A DNA stretch of 61,558 nt from Blastococcus sp. MG754426 (GCF_021699055.1 NZ_SSXC01000015.1:1-61558), one strand, 5' to 3'; counted from the first letter of the stretch, positions 34,608 through 43,971 are shown. Notes: generated from the sequence alone by a model not told the origin. Numbers and translations: made by a program.

Positions 34608-36931
34608 CCGCCCAGGCGCCGGAGCGGACCGGGCTGGTCGCCCGGCTGGCCGACGTCCGGCTGGCGGACGTCGACCGGGTCGGCGGCAAGGGGGCCAACC
34701 TGGGGGCGCTGCTGGGCGCCGGTCTCCCGGTCCCGGACGGCGTGGTGGTGACGGCCGGCGCCCTGCGCACGGCGGTCGCGACGGCCGGGCTCACCGCGGA
34801 GCTGGCCCGGCGGCACGACGCGGCGCTCGCCGCGGCCCGGCCCGGCGCACCCGCCGCCGTCCGCGACGGCCTGGCGGGGAAGTGCCGGGCGGTGCAGGAC
34901 CTGGTGCACCGTGCCGGGGCGCCCCCGGCCCTCGTGGCGGAGCTGCGCACCGCGTACGCCGCCCTCGGGGAGGACCCTCCCGTCGCGGTCCGCTCGTCCG
35001 CCGTCGGCGAGGACAGCGACGAGGCCTCCTTCGCCGGGATGAACGCCAGCTTCACCAACGTGGCCGGTCCCGATGCGGTGCTCCGCGCCGTCGTGGACTG
35101 CTGGGCCTCGGTCTTCGCCCCGCGGTCGGTCGCCTACCGGGCCGAGCGGGGCCAGACCGACGTCCCGGACCTGGCCGTCGTCGTCCAGCTGATGGTCACC
35201 GCCCGCCGGTCAGGGGTGGCCTTCACCGCCGACCCCGTCAGCGGCCGGCGCGACCGCGTGGTGGTGGAGGCCGCCTGGGGCCAGGGCGAGGTCGTGGTGA
35301 GCGGCGAGGTGGAGCCCGACACCTACGTGCTGGACGCCGCCGGTCCCCGGCTGCTGGGGGTGCACCGGGGCACCCAGCGGGTGCAGGTGGTCCGCGGTGC
35401 GGACGGGGCCGACCGCACCGCACCGGTCGATGCTGGCGGCCCCCCGGTGCTCTCCGAGCAGGACGCCGTCGAGGTCGCCGGCCTGGCCCTGCGGGTGCAG
35501 GCCCTGCACGGGCGGCCGCAGGACGTCGAGTGGGCGGCCGACGACGAGCGGTTCTGGCTGGTCCAGGCCCGGCCGGTCACCACGCTCGGCCGCGGTGCAC
35601 CCGACCCGACCGGGGCGGAGCCCGGCACCGCGCCCCTGCTGCGCGGCCTGGCCGCCTCGCCGGGCCGCGCGTCCGGCCGGGTCCGGGTGCTGCACTCCCC
35701 CGGTGAGGGTGACCGGCTGCAGGACGGCGAGGTGCTGGTCGCCCCGCTGACCAACCCCGACTGGATGCCGGCCATGCGCCGCGCGGCGGCGGTGGTCACC
35801 GACAGCGGCGGGATCACCTGCCACGCGGCGATCGTCGCCCGCGAGCTCGGCGTTCCCGCGGTCGTCGGCACCCGGACGGGGACGACCGCCCTCTCCGACG
35901 GCACGGCGGTCACCGTCGACGGGGACGCCGGCGTGGTGCTCGCCGGCCGGCACGCTCCGGCCCCGGCGACGGCGGCGCCGTCCCGGTCGGCCGGGACGCA
36001 GGAGGCGGTGGAGACCACCGGCACCGGGCTGCACGTCAACCTCGCCGACCCCGGGCAGGCGGCCGCCGCGGCGGCGCTCCCGGTGGACGGCGTGGGCCTG
36101 CTGCGGGCCGAGCTGCTGCTGACGCGGGCGCTGCGCGGCCGGCACCCGTCGGAGATGATCGCGCGTGGCGAGGCCGACGAGGTGGTGGCGGCGCTGGCCG
36201 GCTCGCTGCGCACCATCGCCGCCGCCTTCGCCCCCCGGCCGGTCGTCTACCGCACCGCGGACCTGCGCTCGAACGAGTTCCGCGGGCTGGCCGGCGGGGC
36301 GGCCCACGAGCCGGTCGAGGACAACCCGATGATCGGGCTCCGCGGCTGCATCCGGTACGTCCACGACCCGTCCCTGCTCCGGCTCGAGCTGGCCGCGCTG
36401 GCGCAGGTCCGCGAGGAGTTCCCCGGCGTCGCCGTCATGGTCCCGTTCGTGCGCACCCGCTGGGAGCTGGAGGAGTGCCTGCACCTGATCGACGCCAGCC
36501 CGCTGGGGCGCCAGCGCGGCCTCCGCCGGTGGGTGATGGCCGAGGTCCCGTCGGTGGCGTACTGGCTGCCGGAGTACATCGGCCTGGGCATCGGCGGCGT
36601 CTCCATCGGCAGCAACGACCTCACCCAGCTGGTGCTCGGGGTCGACCGCGACTCCGCGGACCTCGCCGACCTCTTCGACGAGGCCGATCCGGCCGTGCTC
36701 GCCGTCATCGGCTCGGTGATCGCGACCGCCCGGCGGATGGGCGTCCCCTCGTCGCTCTGCGGCCAGGCCCCGTCCCGGCGGCCGGAGTTCGTCGAGCACC
36801 TGGTCCGGGCCGGCATCGGCTCGGTGTCGGTGGAGCCCTCCGCCGTCGGCGCGACCCGGCTCGCGCTGGCGGCCGCCGAGCGCCGGTTGCTCCTGGAGGC
36901 GGCCCGGCGCTCCCCGGGGGTGCCGGCGTGA
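34604..36931 (+). CDS. ppsA: Phosphoenolpyruvate synthase (pyruvate, water dikinase)
   Basis: 775 residues with all three parts: the ATP-grasp domain (about 1-345; VGGKGANLGALL, AVRSSAVGEDSDEASFAG, QDVEWAADD), the swivelling phosphohistidine domain with SGGITCHAAIVARELG (His407), and the PEP/pyruvate barrel (about 470-765) with GLLRAELLL, DNPMIGLRG, SIGSNDLTQ and CGQAPSRRPEF (catalytic Cys719). It makes PEP from pyruvate and ATP for gluconeogenesis, or runs in reverse. The GTG at 34604 overlaps the leader ORF, and a universal stress protein is coupled at the 3' end. Confidence 0.9.
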   Translation: MTAQAPERTGLVARLADVRLADVDRVGGKGANLGALLGAGLPVPDGVVVTAGALRTAVATAGLTAELARRHDAALAAARPGAPAAVRDGLAGKCRAVQDLVHRAGAPPALVAELRTAYAALGEDPPVAVRSSAVGEDSDEASFAGMNASFTNVAGPDAVLRAVVDCWASVFAPRSVAYRAERGQTDVPDLAVVVQLMVTARRSGVAFTADPVSGRRDRVVVEAAWGQGEVVVSGEVEPDTYVLDAAGPRLLGVHRGTQRVQVVRGADGADRTAPVDAGGPPVLSEQDAVEVAGLALRVQALHGRPQDVEWAADDERFWLVQARPVTTLGRGAPDPTGAEPGTAPLLRGLAASPGRASGRVRVLHSPGEGDRLQDGEVLVAPLTNPDWMPAMRRAAAVVTDSGGITCHAAIVARELGVPAVVGTRTGTTALSDGTAVTVDGDAGVVLAGRHAPAPATAAPSRSAGTQEAVETTGTGLHVNLADPGQAAAAAALPVDGVGLLRAELLLTRALRGRHPSEMIARGEADEVVAALAGSLRTIAAAFAPRPVVYRTADLRSNEFRGLAGGAAHEPVEDNPMIGLRGCIRYVHDPSLLRLELAALAQVREEFPGVAVMVPFVRTRWELEECLHLIDASPLGRQRGLRRWVMAEVPSVAYWLPEYIGLGIGGVSIGSNDLTQLVLGVDRDSADLADLFDEADPAVLAVIGSVIATARRMGVPSSLCGQAPSRRPEFVEHLVRAGIGSVSVEPSAVGATRLALAAAERRLLLEAARRSPGVPA

Positions 36932-37848
36932 CCGGCACGGCGGTGGGCCGGCCCGTCGCCGTCGGCGTGGACGGTTCCGCCGACGCCTCGGCGGCGTGCC
37001 GCGCCGCCGGTGAGGAGGCGGTCCGCCGTGGTGTGCCGGTGGAGCCGGTGCTCGTCTTCCCGTGGCGCCCCGGCGAGCGCGTCCCCGGCCCCCGGGGCTT
37101 CGACACCCGCGCCGTCCTGCGGGTCGCGGCCGACCTCGCGCTGGACACCGCCGTCGACGAGCTCCGCCGGCGGCACCCGGGGCTCGCCGTGCGGCCGCGG
37201 CTGGTCGAGGGCGACCCCGTCGACGTGCTGGTCGGTGCCTCGCGGTCGGCGCAGCTGCTCTGCCTCGGCTCGCAGAGCACCGGCTCGCTCGAGGACGTGC
37301 TGCTGGGGTCGACGGCGGCGGGCGTGGTGCGCGGCGCGGCCTGCCCGGTCCTCGTCGTCCCCCGGCGGGCGGTCAGGACGGTCCGCGGCCGGGCCGGCGT
37401 CGTCGTCGGCGTGGAGGACGGCACGGACGACGACGTGGTCGCGGCCGCGTTCCGGGCAGCGGCCGACCGCGCGTGCGGGCTCGTCGCCGTGCACACCTGG
37501 CGGCACCCCGCCCCCGGGCCCGCCCACCTCGCGTTCGACCCCCTGGTCGGGGACGAGGCCGCGCAGCGGCGCGAGGAGGACCTGCTGTCCGATGTGCTCG
37601 CGCCGTGGACCGCGCGGTACCCGCAGGTCCCGGTGCGGCAGGTCGTCGAGCGCGGCCGCGCGGCGGAGGTGCTGCTGTCCGCCTCGCTGACCGCCGAACT
37701 GCTCCTGGTGGGACGCCGTTCCCGATGGGGCGGCGTGCTGGGCGGGCTGCGGTCCACGACCAACGCGGTGCTGCACCGCGCCGGGTGCCCCGTCCAGGTC
37801 GTGCCGACCGGCGCCCCGGCGAGGTCCCGGTCGACCGCGCCCGCGTGA
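36928..37848 (+). CDS. Tandem universal stress protein, ATP motifs degenerate
   Basis: 306 residues, two UspA domains (about 6-145 and 152-295). Neither keeps the exact ATP-binding glycines: GSQSTGSLEDVLLGS in the first and GRRSRWGGVLGGLRS in the second. It is therefore probably the non-ATP-binding type. The GTG at 36928 overlaps the ppsA stop by 4 nt. It is convergent with the acyl-CoA synthetase gene, with 9 nt between. Confidence 0.9.
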   Translation: MTGTAVGRPVAVGVDGSADASAACRAAGEEAVRRGVPVEPVLVFPWRPGERVPGPRGFDTRAVLRVAADLALDTAVDELRRRHPGLAVRPRLVEGDPVDVLVGASRSAQLLCLGSQSTGSLEDVLLGSTAAGVVRGAACPVLVVPRRAVRTVRGRAGVVVGVEDGTDDDVVAAAFRAAADRACGLVAVHTWRHPAPGPAHLAFDPLVGDEAAQRREEDLLSDVLAPWTARYPQVPVRQVVERGRAAEVLLSASLTAELLLVGRRSRWGGVLGGLRSTTNAVLHRAGCPVQVVPTGAPARSRSTAPA

Positions 37849-37857
37849 GCGCCCCGG

Positions 37858-40515
37858 TCAACCGCGCACGGGGCGGACCCGCACGCGCACGTCCAGCGCC
37901 TGCGCGTCCTGCGGCGTCACCACCAGCGGGTTGACGTCGATCTCGGCGACCTCCGGCAGCGCGTCGGCCAGCCAGGCGACCTGCCGCAGGCACCTGGCGA
38001 CCGCATCGGCGGCCAGCGTCCGCCCGTGCACGGTGGCGAACAGGCCGGTGCCCGCCAGCATCTCCGCGACGTCCGCCTCGCCGACCGGCGCCAGGCGGTG
38101 CACGCGGTGGCCGAGCGCGTCGGTGGCCCGGCCGCCGGGCCCGAGCACCACCACGGCACCGGCCGCCTCGTCGTGCACCGCGCCGACCAGGAACTCGTCC
38201 CCGGCGGGCACGACCGGCTGCACCACCGCACCCAGCCAGTCCCCCGCGGCGCGGCGCTGCCACGCCGCGACGATCCCGGCCACGTCCCCGGCGGCCACGG
38301 GCAGCCGGAGCAGGCCGGCATCCGCCTTGTGCACCGCACCCCGGACCACGCCCTTGACCGCCACCGGCCCGGCGAGCCCGGTGGCCGCGGCCGCCGCCTC
38401 CTCCGGCCCCTCCGCCCACGAGGTCGGGACCACGCGCAGCCCCGCCGCGTCGCACAGCGCGGCGACCTCGTCCGGGAGGAGCCAGTCGCCCTCCGGCGCC
38501 CGGGCGAGCGCGGCCCGCACCACGGCCCGCGCGGCCACGACGTCGCCCGACGCCGGGGGGACCGCCCCGCGCGGACGGCCCAGCCACGCGGCGCGCCGCC
38601 ACGCCACCCCGAGCGCCCGGGCAGCGACGGCGGGCTCGGTGACCGAGGTCAGGAACCGGCTCCCGCCGGGGAGGGGCAGGGCGCACGCGACGCCGTCCCC
38701 GGCCAGGCGCACGTCGACCACGGGTGCGGGGTCGACCGCGGCGGCCAGCACGGCGGGCACGGCCGGGCCGGGATCGCTCACGGCCGTGGGGACGGTCACG
38801 GTGACGACCGCCCCGACGCGGGGGTCGCCGGTCAGCACGCGGAGCGCGGCGGCGAACTCCGACCGCGTGACCGCCGCGCCGGCGTCCACGGGGTTGACGG
38901 TGCTCGCCAGCGGCGGGAGCAGTGCGGCGAGCCGCGCCCGCAGGTCGTCGGGCAGCGGCTCCAGCGGCAACCCCTCGGCGGCGCACGCGTCCGCCGCCAG
39001 CACTCCCCCGCCACCGACGTTCGTGAGCACCACGACCGTCCCGGTGCGGGGCAGCGGCTGCCCCCGCAGCAGCCCGACCGCGGCCGTCAGCGTCGACAGG
39101 TCCGCCACCGGCTGGATGCCGGCCGCGGCGTAGGCGGCCTCGCGGACGGCGTGCGGCGACGCCGACCGGGCGGTGTGGGACGCGGCGGCCCGCGCACCCG
39201 CGGTGGAGGTGGCCGACTCGAGCGCGAGCACGGGCACCCGGCGGGCCAGGTGCTCCGCGGTGCGGACCAGCCCCCGGAGGTCGGGCTCGGACTCCGCGTA
39301 GAGGACGACGACCCGGGTGGCCGGGTCCTGGTCCAGCCAGGCCAGCACGTCCCGGGCCCCGGCGTCGTGGGCGTCGCCGATCGCGGCCATCGCCGACAGC
39401 CCCAGCCCGAGCCGCTGGAGGGCGGCGGCCACCGCGATGACGACCCCGCCGGACTGCGCCACCAGGCCGACGTCGCCCACCGGGACGGCCTGGCCGGCGA
39501 AGGTCACGTCGAGGTGGGCCGGCGGGCCGGGCGAGGCCACGCCGACGCTGTTGGGCCCCACCATCCGCATGCCGTACCGGTCGGCCAGCTCCCGGACCCG
39601 GCCACCGAGCCCCGGGACGCCGGGGAAGCCCCCGGAGAGCACCACCAGCGCCCGCACGCCGGCCTCGCCGCACTCGGCGACGACCTCCTCGATGCCGGCC
39701 GCCGGCACCGCCAGGACGGCGAGGTCGACGGGTGCCGGGACGTCGCGCACCGACGCCCGGCAGGGGTAGCCCTCGATCTCGTCCGCGTGCGGGTTGACCG
39801 CGTGCACCGGCCCCGGGAAGCCCGCCGCCCGGAGGCTGCGGAGGACCGCGCGGCCCACCGAGCGCTCGCCGCGGCCGGCGCCCACGACCGCGATCCCCCG
39901 CGGCCGGAACACCGGGTCCAGGCCGGCCGCCGCGGCCGTCCGGAAGCGGTCCTCGGCGGCCGTGCGGTAGCGGTCACCGGGGTCCAGGACGATCTCGACG
40001 GCGGTCCCGGTGCCCTCGCGCGTCGTCGCCATCGGCATGCCCAGGCCGGTGAGCACCTGCATCATCGGGCCGTTCTCGGCCAGCACGTAGGCCTGCAGCC
40101 GCCGCACCCCCCAGCGCAGCGCGACGGCGGCGACCTCCTCGAGCAGTGCCGTGGCCACGCCCTCGTGCCGCTGCGCGGGGTCCACCACCGCCGCCACCTC
40201 GGCCAGGTCGCCGCCGGCCGGGAGCAGCTGGACGGCGCCCACCAGCCGGCCCCGGACCCGCGCCCCCAGGGTCAGCGCGCCGCCGTCGGGGTCGAGCGTG
40301 CGGACCACGTACCCCTCGAGGTCCCCGGGGTGCAGGGTGGCGAAGCGCAGGTAGCGGTCGCGGTCGGGCAGCCGCCGGTGCAGGTCCAGCAGCTCCGCGG
40401 CGTCCCGCGGCCCCAGCGCGGTCAGGACGGCCGGCACCCCCGACCGGAGCAGCACGCGTGCGGGCCGCGCCGGCACCTGCCGGGCCGCCACGGCACCGGG
40501 CGTCGTCCCGCTCAC
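37858..40515 (-). CDS. GNAT acetyltransferase - NDP-forming acyl-CoA synthetase fusion
   Basis: 885 residues. The N-terminal GNAT domain (about 20-170) has AAVVDPAQRHEGVATALLEE (acetyl-CoA loop). It is followed by a CoA-binding Rossmann domain (about 185-310; RGIAVVGAGRGERSVG), a succinyl-CoA-ligase-like domain (about 325-620) with the SHTARSA segment where the phospho-His lies, and a C-terminal ATP-grasp domain (about 650-885; VKGVVRGAVHKADAGLLRL, EIDVNPLVV). The layout matches actinobacterial protein lysine acetyltransferases of the Pat type, although mycobacterial Pat lacks the ligase part. It may acetylate and regulate acyl-CoA synthetases, or work as an ADP-forming acetyl-CoA synthetase. 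The GTG at 40515 follows GGGAGG. Confidence 0.85.
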   Translation of the reverse strand: MSGTTPGAVAARQVPARPARVLLRSGVPAVLTALGPRDAAELLDLHRRLPDRDRYLRFATLHPGDLEGYVVRTLDPDGGALTLGARVRGRLVGAVQLLPAGGDLAEVAAVVDPAQRHEGVATALLEEVAAVALRWGVRRLQAYVLAENGPMMQVLTGLGMPMATTREGTGTAVEIVLDPGDRYRTAAEDRFRTAAAAGLDPVFRPRGIAVVGAGRGERSVGRAVLRSLRAAGFPGPVHAVNPHADEIEGYPCRASVRDVPAPVDLAVLAVPAAGIEEVVAECGEAGVRALVVLSGGFPGVPGLGGRVRELADRYGMRMVGPNSVGVASPGPPAHLDVTFAGQAVPVGDVGLVAQSGGVVIAVAAALQRLGLGLSAMAAIGDAHDAGARDVLAWLDQDPATRVVVLYAESEPDLRGLVRTAEHLARRVPVLALESATSTAGARAAASHTARSASPHAVREAAYAAAGIQPVADLSTLTAAVGLLRGQPLPRTGTVVVLTNVGGGGVLAADACAAEGLPLEPLPDDLRARLAALLPPLASTVNPVDAGAAVTRSEFAAALRVLTGDPRVGAVVTVTVPTAVSDPGPAVPAVLAAAVDPAPVVDVRLAGDGVACALPLPGGSRFLTSVTEPAVAARALGVAWRRAAWLGRPRGAVPPASGDVVAARAVVRAALARAPEGDWLLPDEVAALCDAAGLRVVPTSWAEGPEEAAAAATGLAGPVAVKGVVRGAVHKADAGLLRLPVAAGDVAGIVAAWQRRAAGDWLGAVVQPVVPAGDEFLVGAVHDEAAGAVVVLGPGGRATDALGHRVHRLAPVGEADVAEMLAGTGLFATVHGRTLAADAVARCLRQVAWLADALPEVAEIDVNPLVVTPQDAQALDVRVRVRPVRG

Positions 40516-40589
40516 CGCACCTCCCCGCAGCCGGGTGCCCGGCGGGCGTCCACCACGGCACGCTGCCGGAACCGCCCGCCGCCGGGACA

Positions 40590-40603
40590 GGGACCTCCGG
40601 CCC
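40590..40603. promoter_or_regulatory. DevR-type box, one mismatch (GGGACCTCCGGCCC)
   Basis: It lies 75 nt upstream of the minus-strand GNAT-synthetase gene (start 40515) and well upstream of the riboswitch. The 347 nt between 40516 and 40862 hold no gene, only this box and the riboswitch. Confidence 0.5.
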
Positions 40604-40738
40604 CCTCGGCCGGGACGTCCGCAGCGCTGCCGGGCCGCGAGCCGGCGGGCGACCCGGACGGCACCCGAGCTCCGTCGCCGTGGCCACCGGGGCGCCCGCG
40701 GTGGCGCCCGATGTACGAACTGTGCTTCACTCTTCTCG

Positions 40739-40852
40739 CGGAGGGGAGTACCCCCCAGCACCTCGTCGTCAGTACGGGTCCCCGTGGGTCCCGGCGAGGT
40801 GGGCCCCGGCAGGGGCCGGGAGAGACCTCCGGTTGGCCCCACCGACCGGAGG
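40739..40852 (+). ncRNA. yybP-ykoY manganese riboswitch with SD-sequestering expression platform
   Basis: The family signature GGGGAGTA (40743-40750), AGCACC near 40757 and the closing GAGACCTCCG are present. Helices: P1 40739-40744 with 40826-40831 (CGGAGG/CCTCCG), P2 40759-40765 with 40795-40801 (CACCTCG/CGAGGTG), and a GGCCCC/GGGGCC hairpin 40802-40807 with 40812-40817. The 3' P1 strand plus one base (CCTCCGG, 40826-40832) can instead pair with CCGGAGG at 40846-40852, which contains the terC ribosome binding site. Bound Mn2+ would stabilise P1 and free that site. The aptamer class and Mn2+ ligand are known; the switch here is inferred. Confidence 0.85.
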
Positions 40853-40862
40853 AGAAGCGCTC

Positions 40863-41915
40863 GTGGACGTCCCCCTGTGGCTCTGGGCCGCCGTGCTCGG
40901 CCTGGTGCTCGGCATGCTCGCCGTCGACCTGTTCGCCCACCGCCGTGCCCACGTCATCGGGGTGCGGGAGGCGGCCGCCTGGTCGGCCGTGTGGGTGGCG
41001 ATCGGCGTCGGCTTCGGCGCCTGGGTGTGGTGGTCCTACGGGGCCGAGCTCGGGCAGCAGTACTACGCCGGCTACCTGATCGAGAAGTCGCTGGCCGTGG
41101 ACAACGTGTTCGTCTGGGCCATCCTCTTCACCTACTTCGCCGTCCCCCGGGAGTACCAGCACCGGGTGCTGTTCCTGGGCGTGGTGGGCGCGCTGGTGTT
41201 CCGCGGGCTGTTCATCGCCGGCGGCTCGGTGCTGATCGCCAGCTTCGGCTGGGTGCTGTACGTCTTCGCCGCGTTCCTGCTGCTGACCGGCTACCGGATG
41301 CTCCGCCAGCGCAACGACCACCTCGACCCGGACCGGTCCCGCGTCCTCCGGCTGTTCCGCCGCTGGGTGCCGATGACCGACGTGTACCACGGGCAGCGGT
41401 TCCTGGTCCGACGCGGCGGGAAGCTGCTCGCCACCCCGCTGCTGGCGGTGCTCGTGCTGGTCGAGGTCACCGACGTCCTCTTCGCCGTCGACTCGATCCC
41501 GGCGATCTTCGCGGTCACCGACGAGCCCTTCCTCGTCTTCACGGCCAACGCCTTCGCCGTCCTCGGGCTGCGGGCCATGTACTTCCTGCTCGCCGACCTC
41601 ATCCACCGCTTCGTGTACCTGAAGACCGGGCTGGCGCTGGTGCTGGTGTGGGTCGGCATCAAGATGCTGCTCAAGATCGACGTCTTCTACATCCCGACGA
41701 CGATCAGCCTCGCCGTGGTCGCGACGATCATCGGCACCTCGGTCTGGCTGAGCCTCCGCGCCACCCGGGGTCAGGGGCGGCAGGCCCTGCCGGCGCCGGC
41801 CGACCCCCCGTTCGCGGTCGCGACCCCGGAGGAGGACGCCGTGCTCGAACCGGTGTGGCGCCGTCGCCCGGTTGCGGCGGAGCGGGGTCGCACCGACGAC
41901 CAGGTGCGCACCTGA
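40863..41915 (+). CDS. TerC/Alx-family membrane protein (probable Mn2+ exporter)
   Basis: 350 residues with about eight helices. The family motifs IEKSLAVDNVFVW and LVEVTDVLFAVDSIPAIFAV carry the conserved acidic metal-binding residues. The cytosolic loop and a disordered C-terminal tail of about 50 residues are typical. TerC and Alx proteins are linked to manganese export, including metal supply to secreted enzymes, and are among the usual genes behind yybP-ykoY riboswitches; the riboswitch here supports that role. The GTG at 40863 follows GGAGGAG (40848-40854) by 8 nt. Confidence 0.92.
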   Translation: MDVPLWLWAAVLGLVLGMLAVDLFAHRRAHVIGVREAAAWSAVWVAIGVGFGAWVWWSYGAELGQQYYAGYLIEKSLAVDNVFVWAILFTYFAVPREYQHRVLFLGVVGALVFRGLFIAGGSVLIASFGWVLYVFAAFLLLTGYRMLRQRNDHLDPDRSRVLRLFRRWVPMTDVYHGQRFLVRRGGKLLATPLLAVLVLVEVTDVLFAVDSIPAIFAVTDEPFLVFTANAFAVLGLRAMYFLLADLIHRFVYLKTGLALVLVWVGIKMLLKIDVFYIPTTISLAVVATIIGTSVWLSLRATRGQGRQALPAPADPPFAVATPEEDAVLEPVWRRRPVAAERGRTDDQVRT

Positions 41916-41943
41916 GGGCCCCGGGACCTCGGTCCCGGGGCCC
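41916..41943. terminator. Perfect hairpin after terC, overlapping an exact DevR-type box
   Basis: GGGCCCCGGGACC pairs perfectly with GGTCCCGGGGCCC across a 2-nt centre, directly after the terC stop: a good terminator shape without a T run. Its core 41923-41936 (GGGACCTCGGTCCC) is also an exact GGGAC-N4-GTCCC, about 65 nt upstream of the start point predicted for the next gene, so it may be terminator, operator or both. Confidence 0.6.
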
Positions 41944-41981
41944 GGGGCCGTCGGGCGGTGCCGGGGACGGTCCGGTCGCCG

Positions 41982-41987
41982 TAGCGT
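41982..41987 (+). promoter_or_regulatory. Probable -10 element TAGCGT
   Basis: GTAGCGTCGGCC matches the context at 26253 and 54198 and is also about 46 nt after an exact GGGAC-N4-GTCCC, as at 26253. It would serve the gene at 42047. Confidence 0.4.
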
Positions 41988-42046
41988 CGGCCCCGCCCGG
42001 ACGCCCTCGCGGCGTCACCCCTGCCGGCAGCGCCCCTGAGGAACCC

Positions 42047-42871
42047 ATGCTCACCTCCACGTCAGCGGGTCGCGGCACCGTCCCGCACGGCCGGCCCCCG
42101 CGGCCCTTCCGCCGGAGGGTCGCCGCGAGCGGCCTGCCGCAGGGCCCGCCCACCCCGGGCACCGTCTCCGAGGCCGATCTCGCCCCGCTGCCCCCGGCGG
42201 CCGCGCGGTACCTGCGGGCGATGGGGGTGCTCGGGCGGCCCCGGACGTGGTCCCTCCGGGCGCACCTGGTCGGCCGGTTCCGGCTCCGTCCCGGCGGGCC
42301 GTGGCTGCCGCTGGACGCCTGGCAGTACAACTCCGCCGTCGACGTCGCCCGCCTGTTCCGGATGCGTCTGCTCGTGGGGGGCGTGGTCCCGATGTGGGGG
42401 TGGGACACCTACCAGGACGGCGCCGGGCGCATGCTCGGCAAGGCCCTCGGTGTGGTGACCGTCGCCGACGGCTCCGGGCCGGAGTTCGACGTCGGCGAGC
42501 TGACCACCTGGCTCGACGACGCGGTCCTGCTCGCGCCGGCGATGCTCGTCCACCCGCGGACGAGGTGGGAGGACGCCGGGGAGGACGGCTTCTCCGTCGC
42601 GGTGACCGACGCCGGGCGGACCGTGCGGGCGACCGTGCTCCTCGACGACGACGCCCGGCCGCGGGACGTCCGCAGCGACGACCGCTGGGCGGACCTGCCG
42701 GGCGGGCCGGTGCGCACCACGTGGAGCACGCCGGTCGACGGCTGGCGCGTCGTGGACGGGATACCGCGGATGACCGGTGGGGCCGCCGTGTGGCACCTCC
42801 CGGACGGGCCGTACCGCTACGCCGAGCTCCGGGTCGCCGACCTCGCGTGGGACCTCCCGCCCGGCCGGTGA
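42047..42871 (+). CDS. DUF6544-like protein, function unknown
   Basis: 274 residues, probably cytosolic. I recognise the pattern of a conserved uncharacterised family (DUF6544, formerly DUF6920): LPPAAARYLRAMGVLGRPRT near residue 45, the hydrophobic QYNSAVDVARLFRMRLLVGG, and LTTWLDDAVLLAPAMLV. Members are of about this length and have no known reaction. The ATG at 42047 has a GAGGA site. It is convergent with acetate kinase, with 2 nt between the stops. Confidence 0.65.
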   Translation: MLTSTSAGRGTVPHGRPPRPFRRRVAASGLPQGPPTPGTVSEADLAPLPPAAARYLRAMGVLGRPRTWSLRAHLVGRFRLRPGGPWLPLDAWQYNSAVDVARLFRMRLLVGGVVPMWGWDTYQDGAGRMLGKALGVVTVADGSGPEFDVGELTTWLDDAVLLAPAMLVHPRTRWEDAGEDGFSVAVTDAGRTVRATVLLDDDARPRDVRSDDRWADLPGGPVRTTWSTPVDGWRVVDGIPRMTGGAAVWHLPDGPYRYAELRVADLAWDLPPGR

Positions 42872-42873
42872 CC

Positions 42874-43971
42874 TCAGCCGCCGAGCAGCTCCACCACCTG
42901 CCGGTGGATCTCCAGGTCCTCCCGGGCGGTGACCACCACCGTCCGCGCCGCCGCTCCGTCGGCGCTGACGTCGGCGTCGGTGGCGGCGACCTCGTTGCGG
43001 CCGGGGTCCAGCGCCAGCCCCAGGAAGGGCAGCGCGCCGGCGACGGCGGCCCGCACCCGGGGTGCGTGCTCTCCCACCCCGCCGGTCATCACCAGCAGGT
43101 CCAACCCGCCCGCGGCCGCCGTCATCGCCGCGACCTCGCGCACCAGCCGGTGCAGGTAGACGTCGAGGGCGAGCACGCAGTCGGCGTCGCCCGCGGCCAC
43201 CCCGTCCAGCACCTCCCGCAGGTCGCCGGAGGTGCCGGACAGGCCCTTGAGGCCCGCGTGGTGCTCGAGCACGTCGGAGAGCTCCGGCACCGGGACGCCG
43301 CCGTGCTCCAGCAGCCACAGCACGAGCCCGGGGTCCAGCGTGCCCGGGCGGGTGTTCATGACCAGGCCGGCCAGCGGGGTGAAGCCCATGGTGGTGTCGA
43401 CCGAGCGCCCGCCCCGCACGGCGGCCAGCGAGCCACCCGCGCCCAGGTGGCAGGAGACGATCCGCAGCTCCTCGACGGGGCGCCCGACCAGCTCGGCGCC
43501 GCGCCGCACGGCCCAGGCGTGGGAGAGCCCGTGGAAGCCGTACCGGCGCAGCTGGTAGCGCTCGTTCCACTCCCGCGGCACCGCGTACGTGGCCGCCGCC
43601 GGCGGCAGGGTGGCGTGGAAGGTCGTGTCGAAGCAGGCCACCGCCGGCACGCCGGGGAGCAGCTCCCCGGCCGCCCGCACGCCCGCGAGCGCACGCGGGT
43701 TGTGCAGCGGGGCGAGGTGGCTGATCGACCACAGGTAGGGCACCAGCACGTCGTCCACCACCGCCGGGCCGGAGTGCCGCGGGCCGCCGTGCACCACGCG
43801 GTGCCCGACGGCGTCCACCGGGCCGCACCCGGCGAGGAACTCCGTCAGCGGCGCCAGGTCGCCCTCGCCCCGCCAGCCCTCCACCGTCGTCCCCGCCGCC
43901 ACCGTCCCGTCGTCGTCGACGACCGCGAGCTTCAGGCTGCTCGACCCCGCGTTGACGACGAGGACCCTCAC
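42874..43971 (-). CDS. ackA: Acetate kinase
   Basis: 365 residues (E. coli AckA has 400). Acetokinase motifs: [16 protein letters not shown] at the N-terminus, [43 protein letters not shown] and [11 protein letters not shown]. It converts acetyl phosphate and ADP to acetate and ATP. The GTG at 43971 overlaps the phosphoketolase stop by 4 nt, so acetyl phosphate from phosphoketolase can go straight to ATP: a short fermentative shunt suited to hypoxia. Confidence 0.93.
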   Translation of the reverse strand: MRVLVVNAGSSSLKLAVVDDDGTVAAGTTVEGWRGEGDLAPLTEFLAGCGPVDAVGHRVVHGGPRHSGPAVVDDVLVPYLWSISHLAPLHNPRALAGVRAAGELLPGVPAVACFDTTFHATLPPAAATYAVPREWNERYQLRRYGFHGLSHAWAVRRGAELVGRPVEELRIVSCHLGAGGSLAAVRGGRSVDTTMGFTPLAGLVMNTRPGTLDPGLVLWLLEHGGVPVPELSDVLEHHAGLKGLSGTSGDLREVLDGVAAGDADCVLALDVYLHRLVREVAAMTAAAGGLDLLVMTGGVGEHAPRVRAAVAGALPFLGLALDPGRNEVAATDADVSADGAAARTVVVTAREDLEIHRQVVELLGG

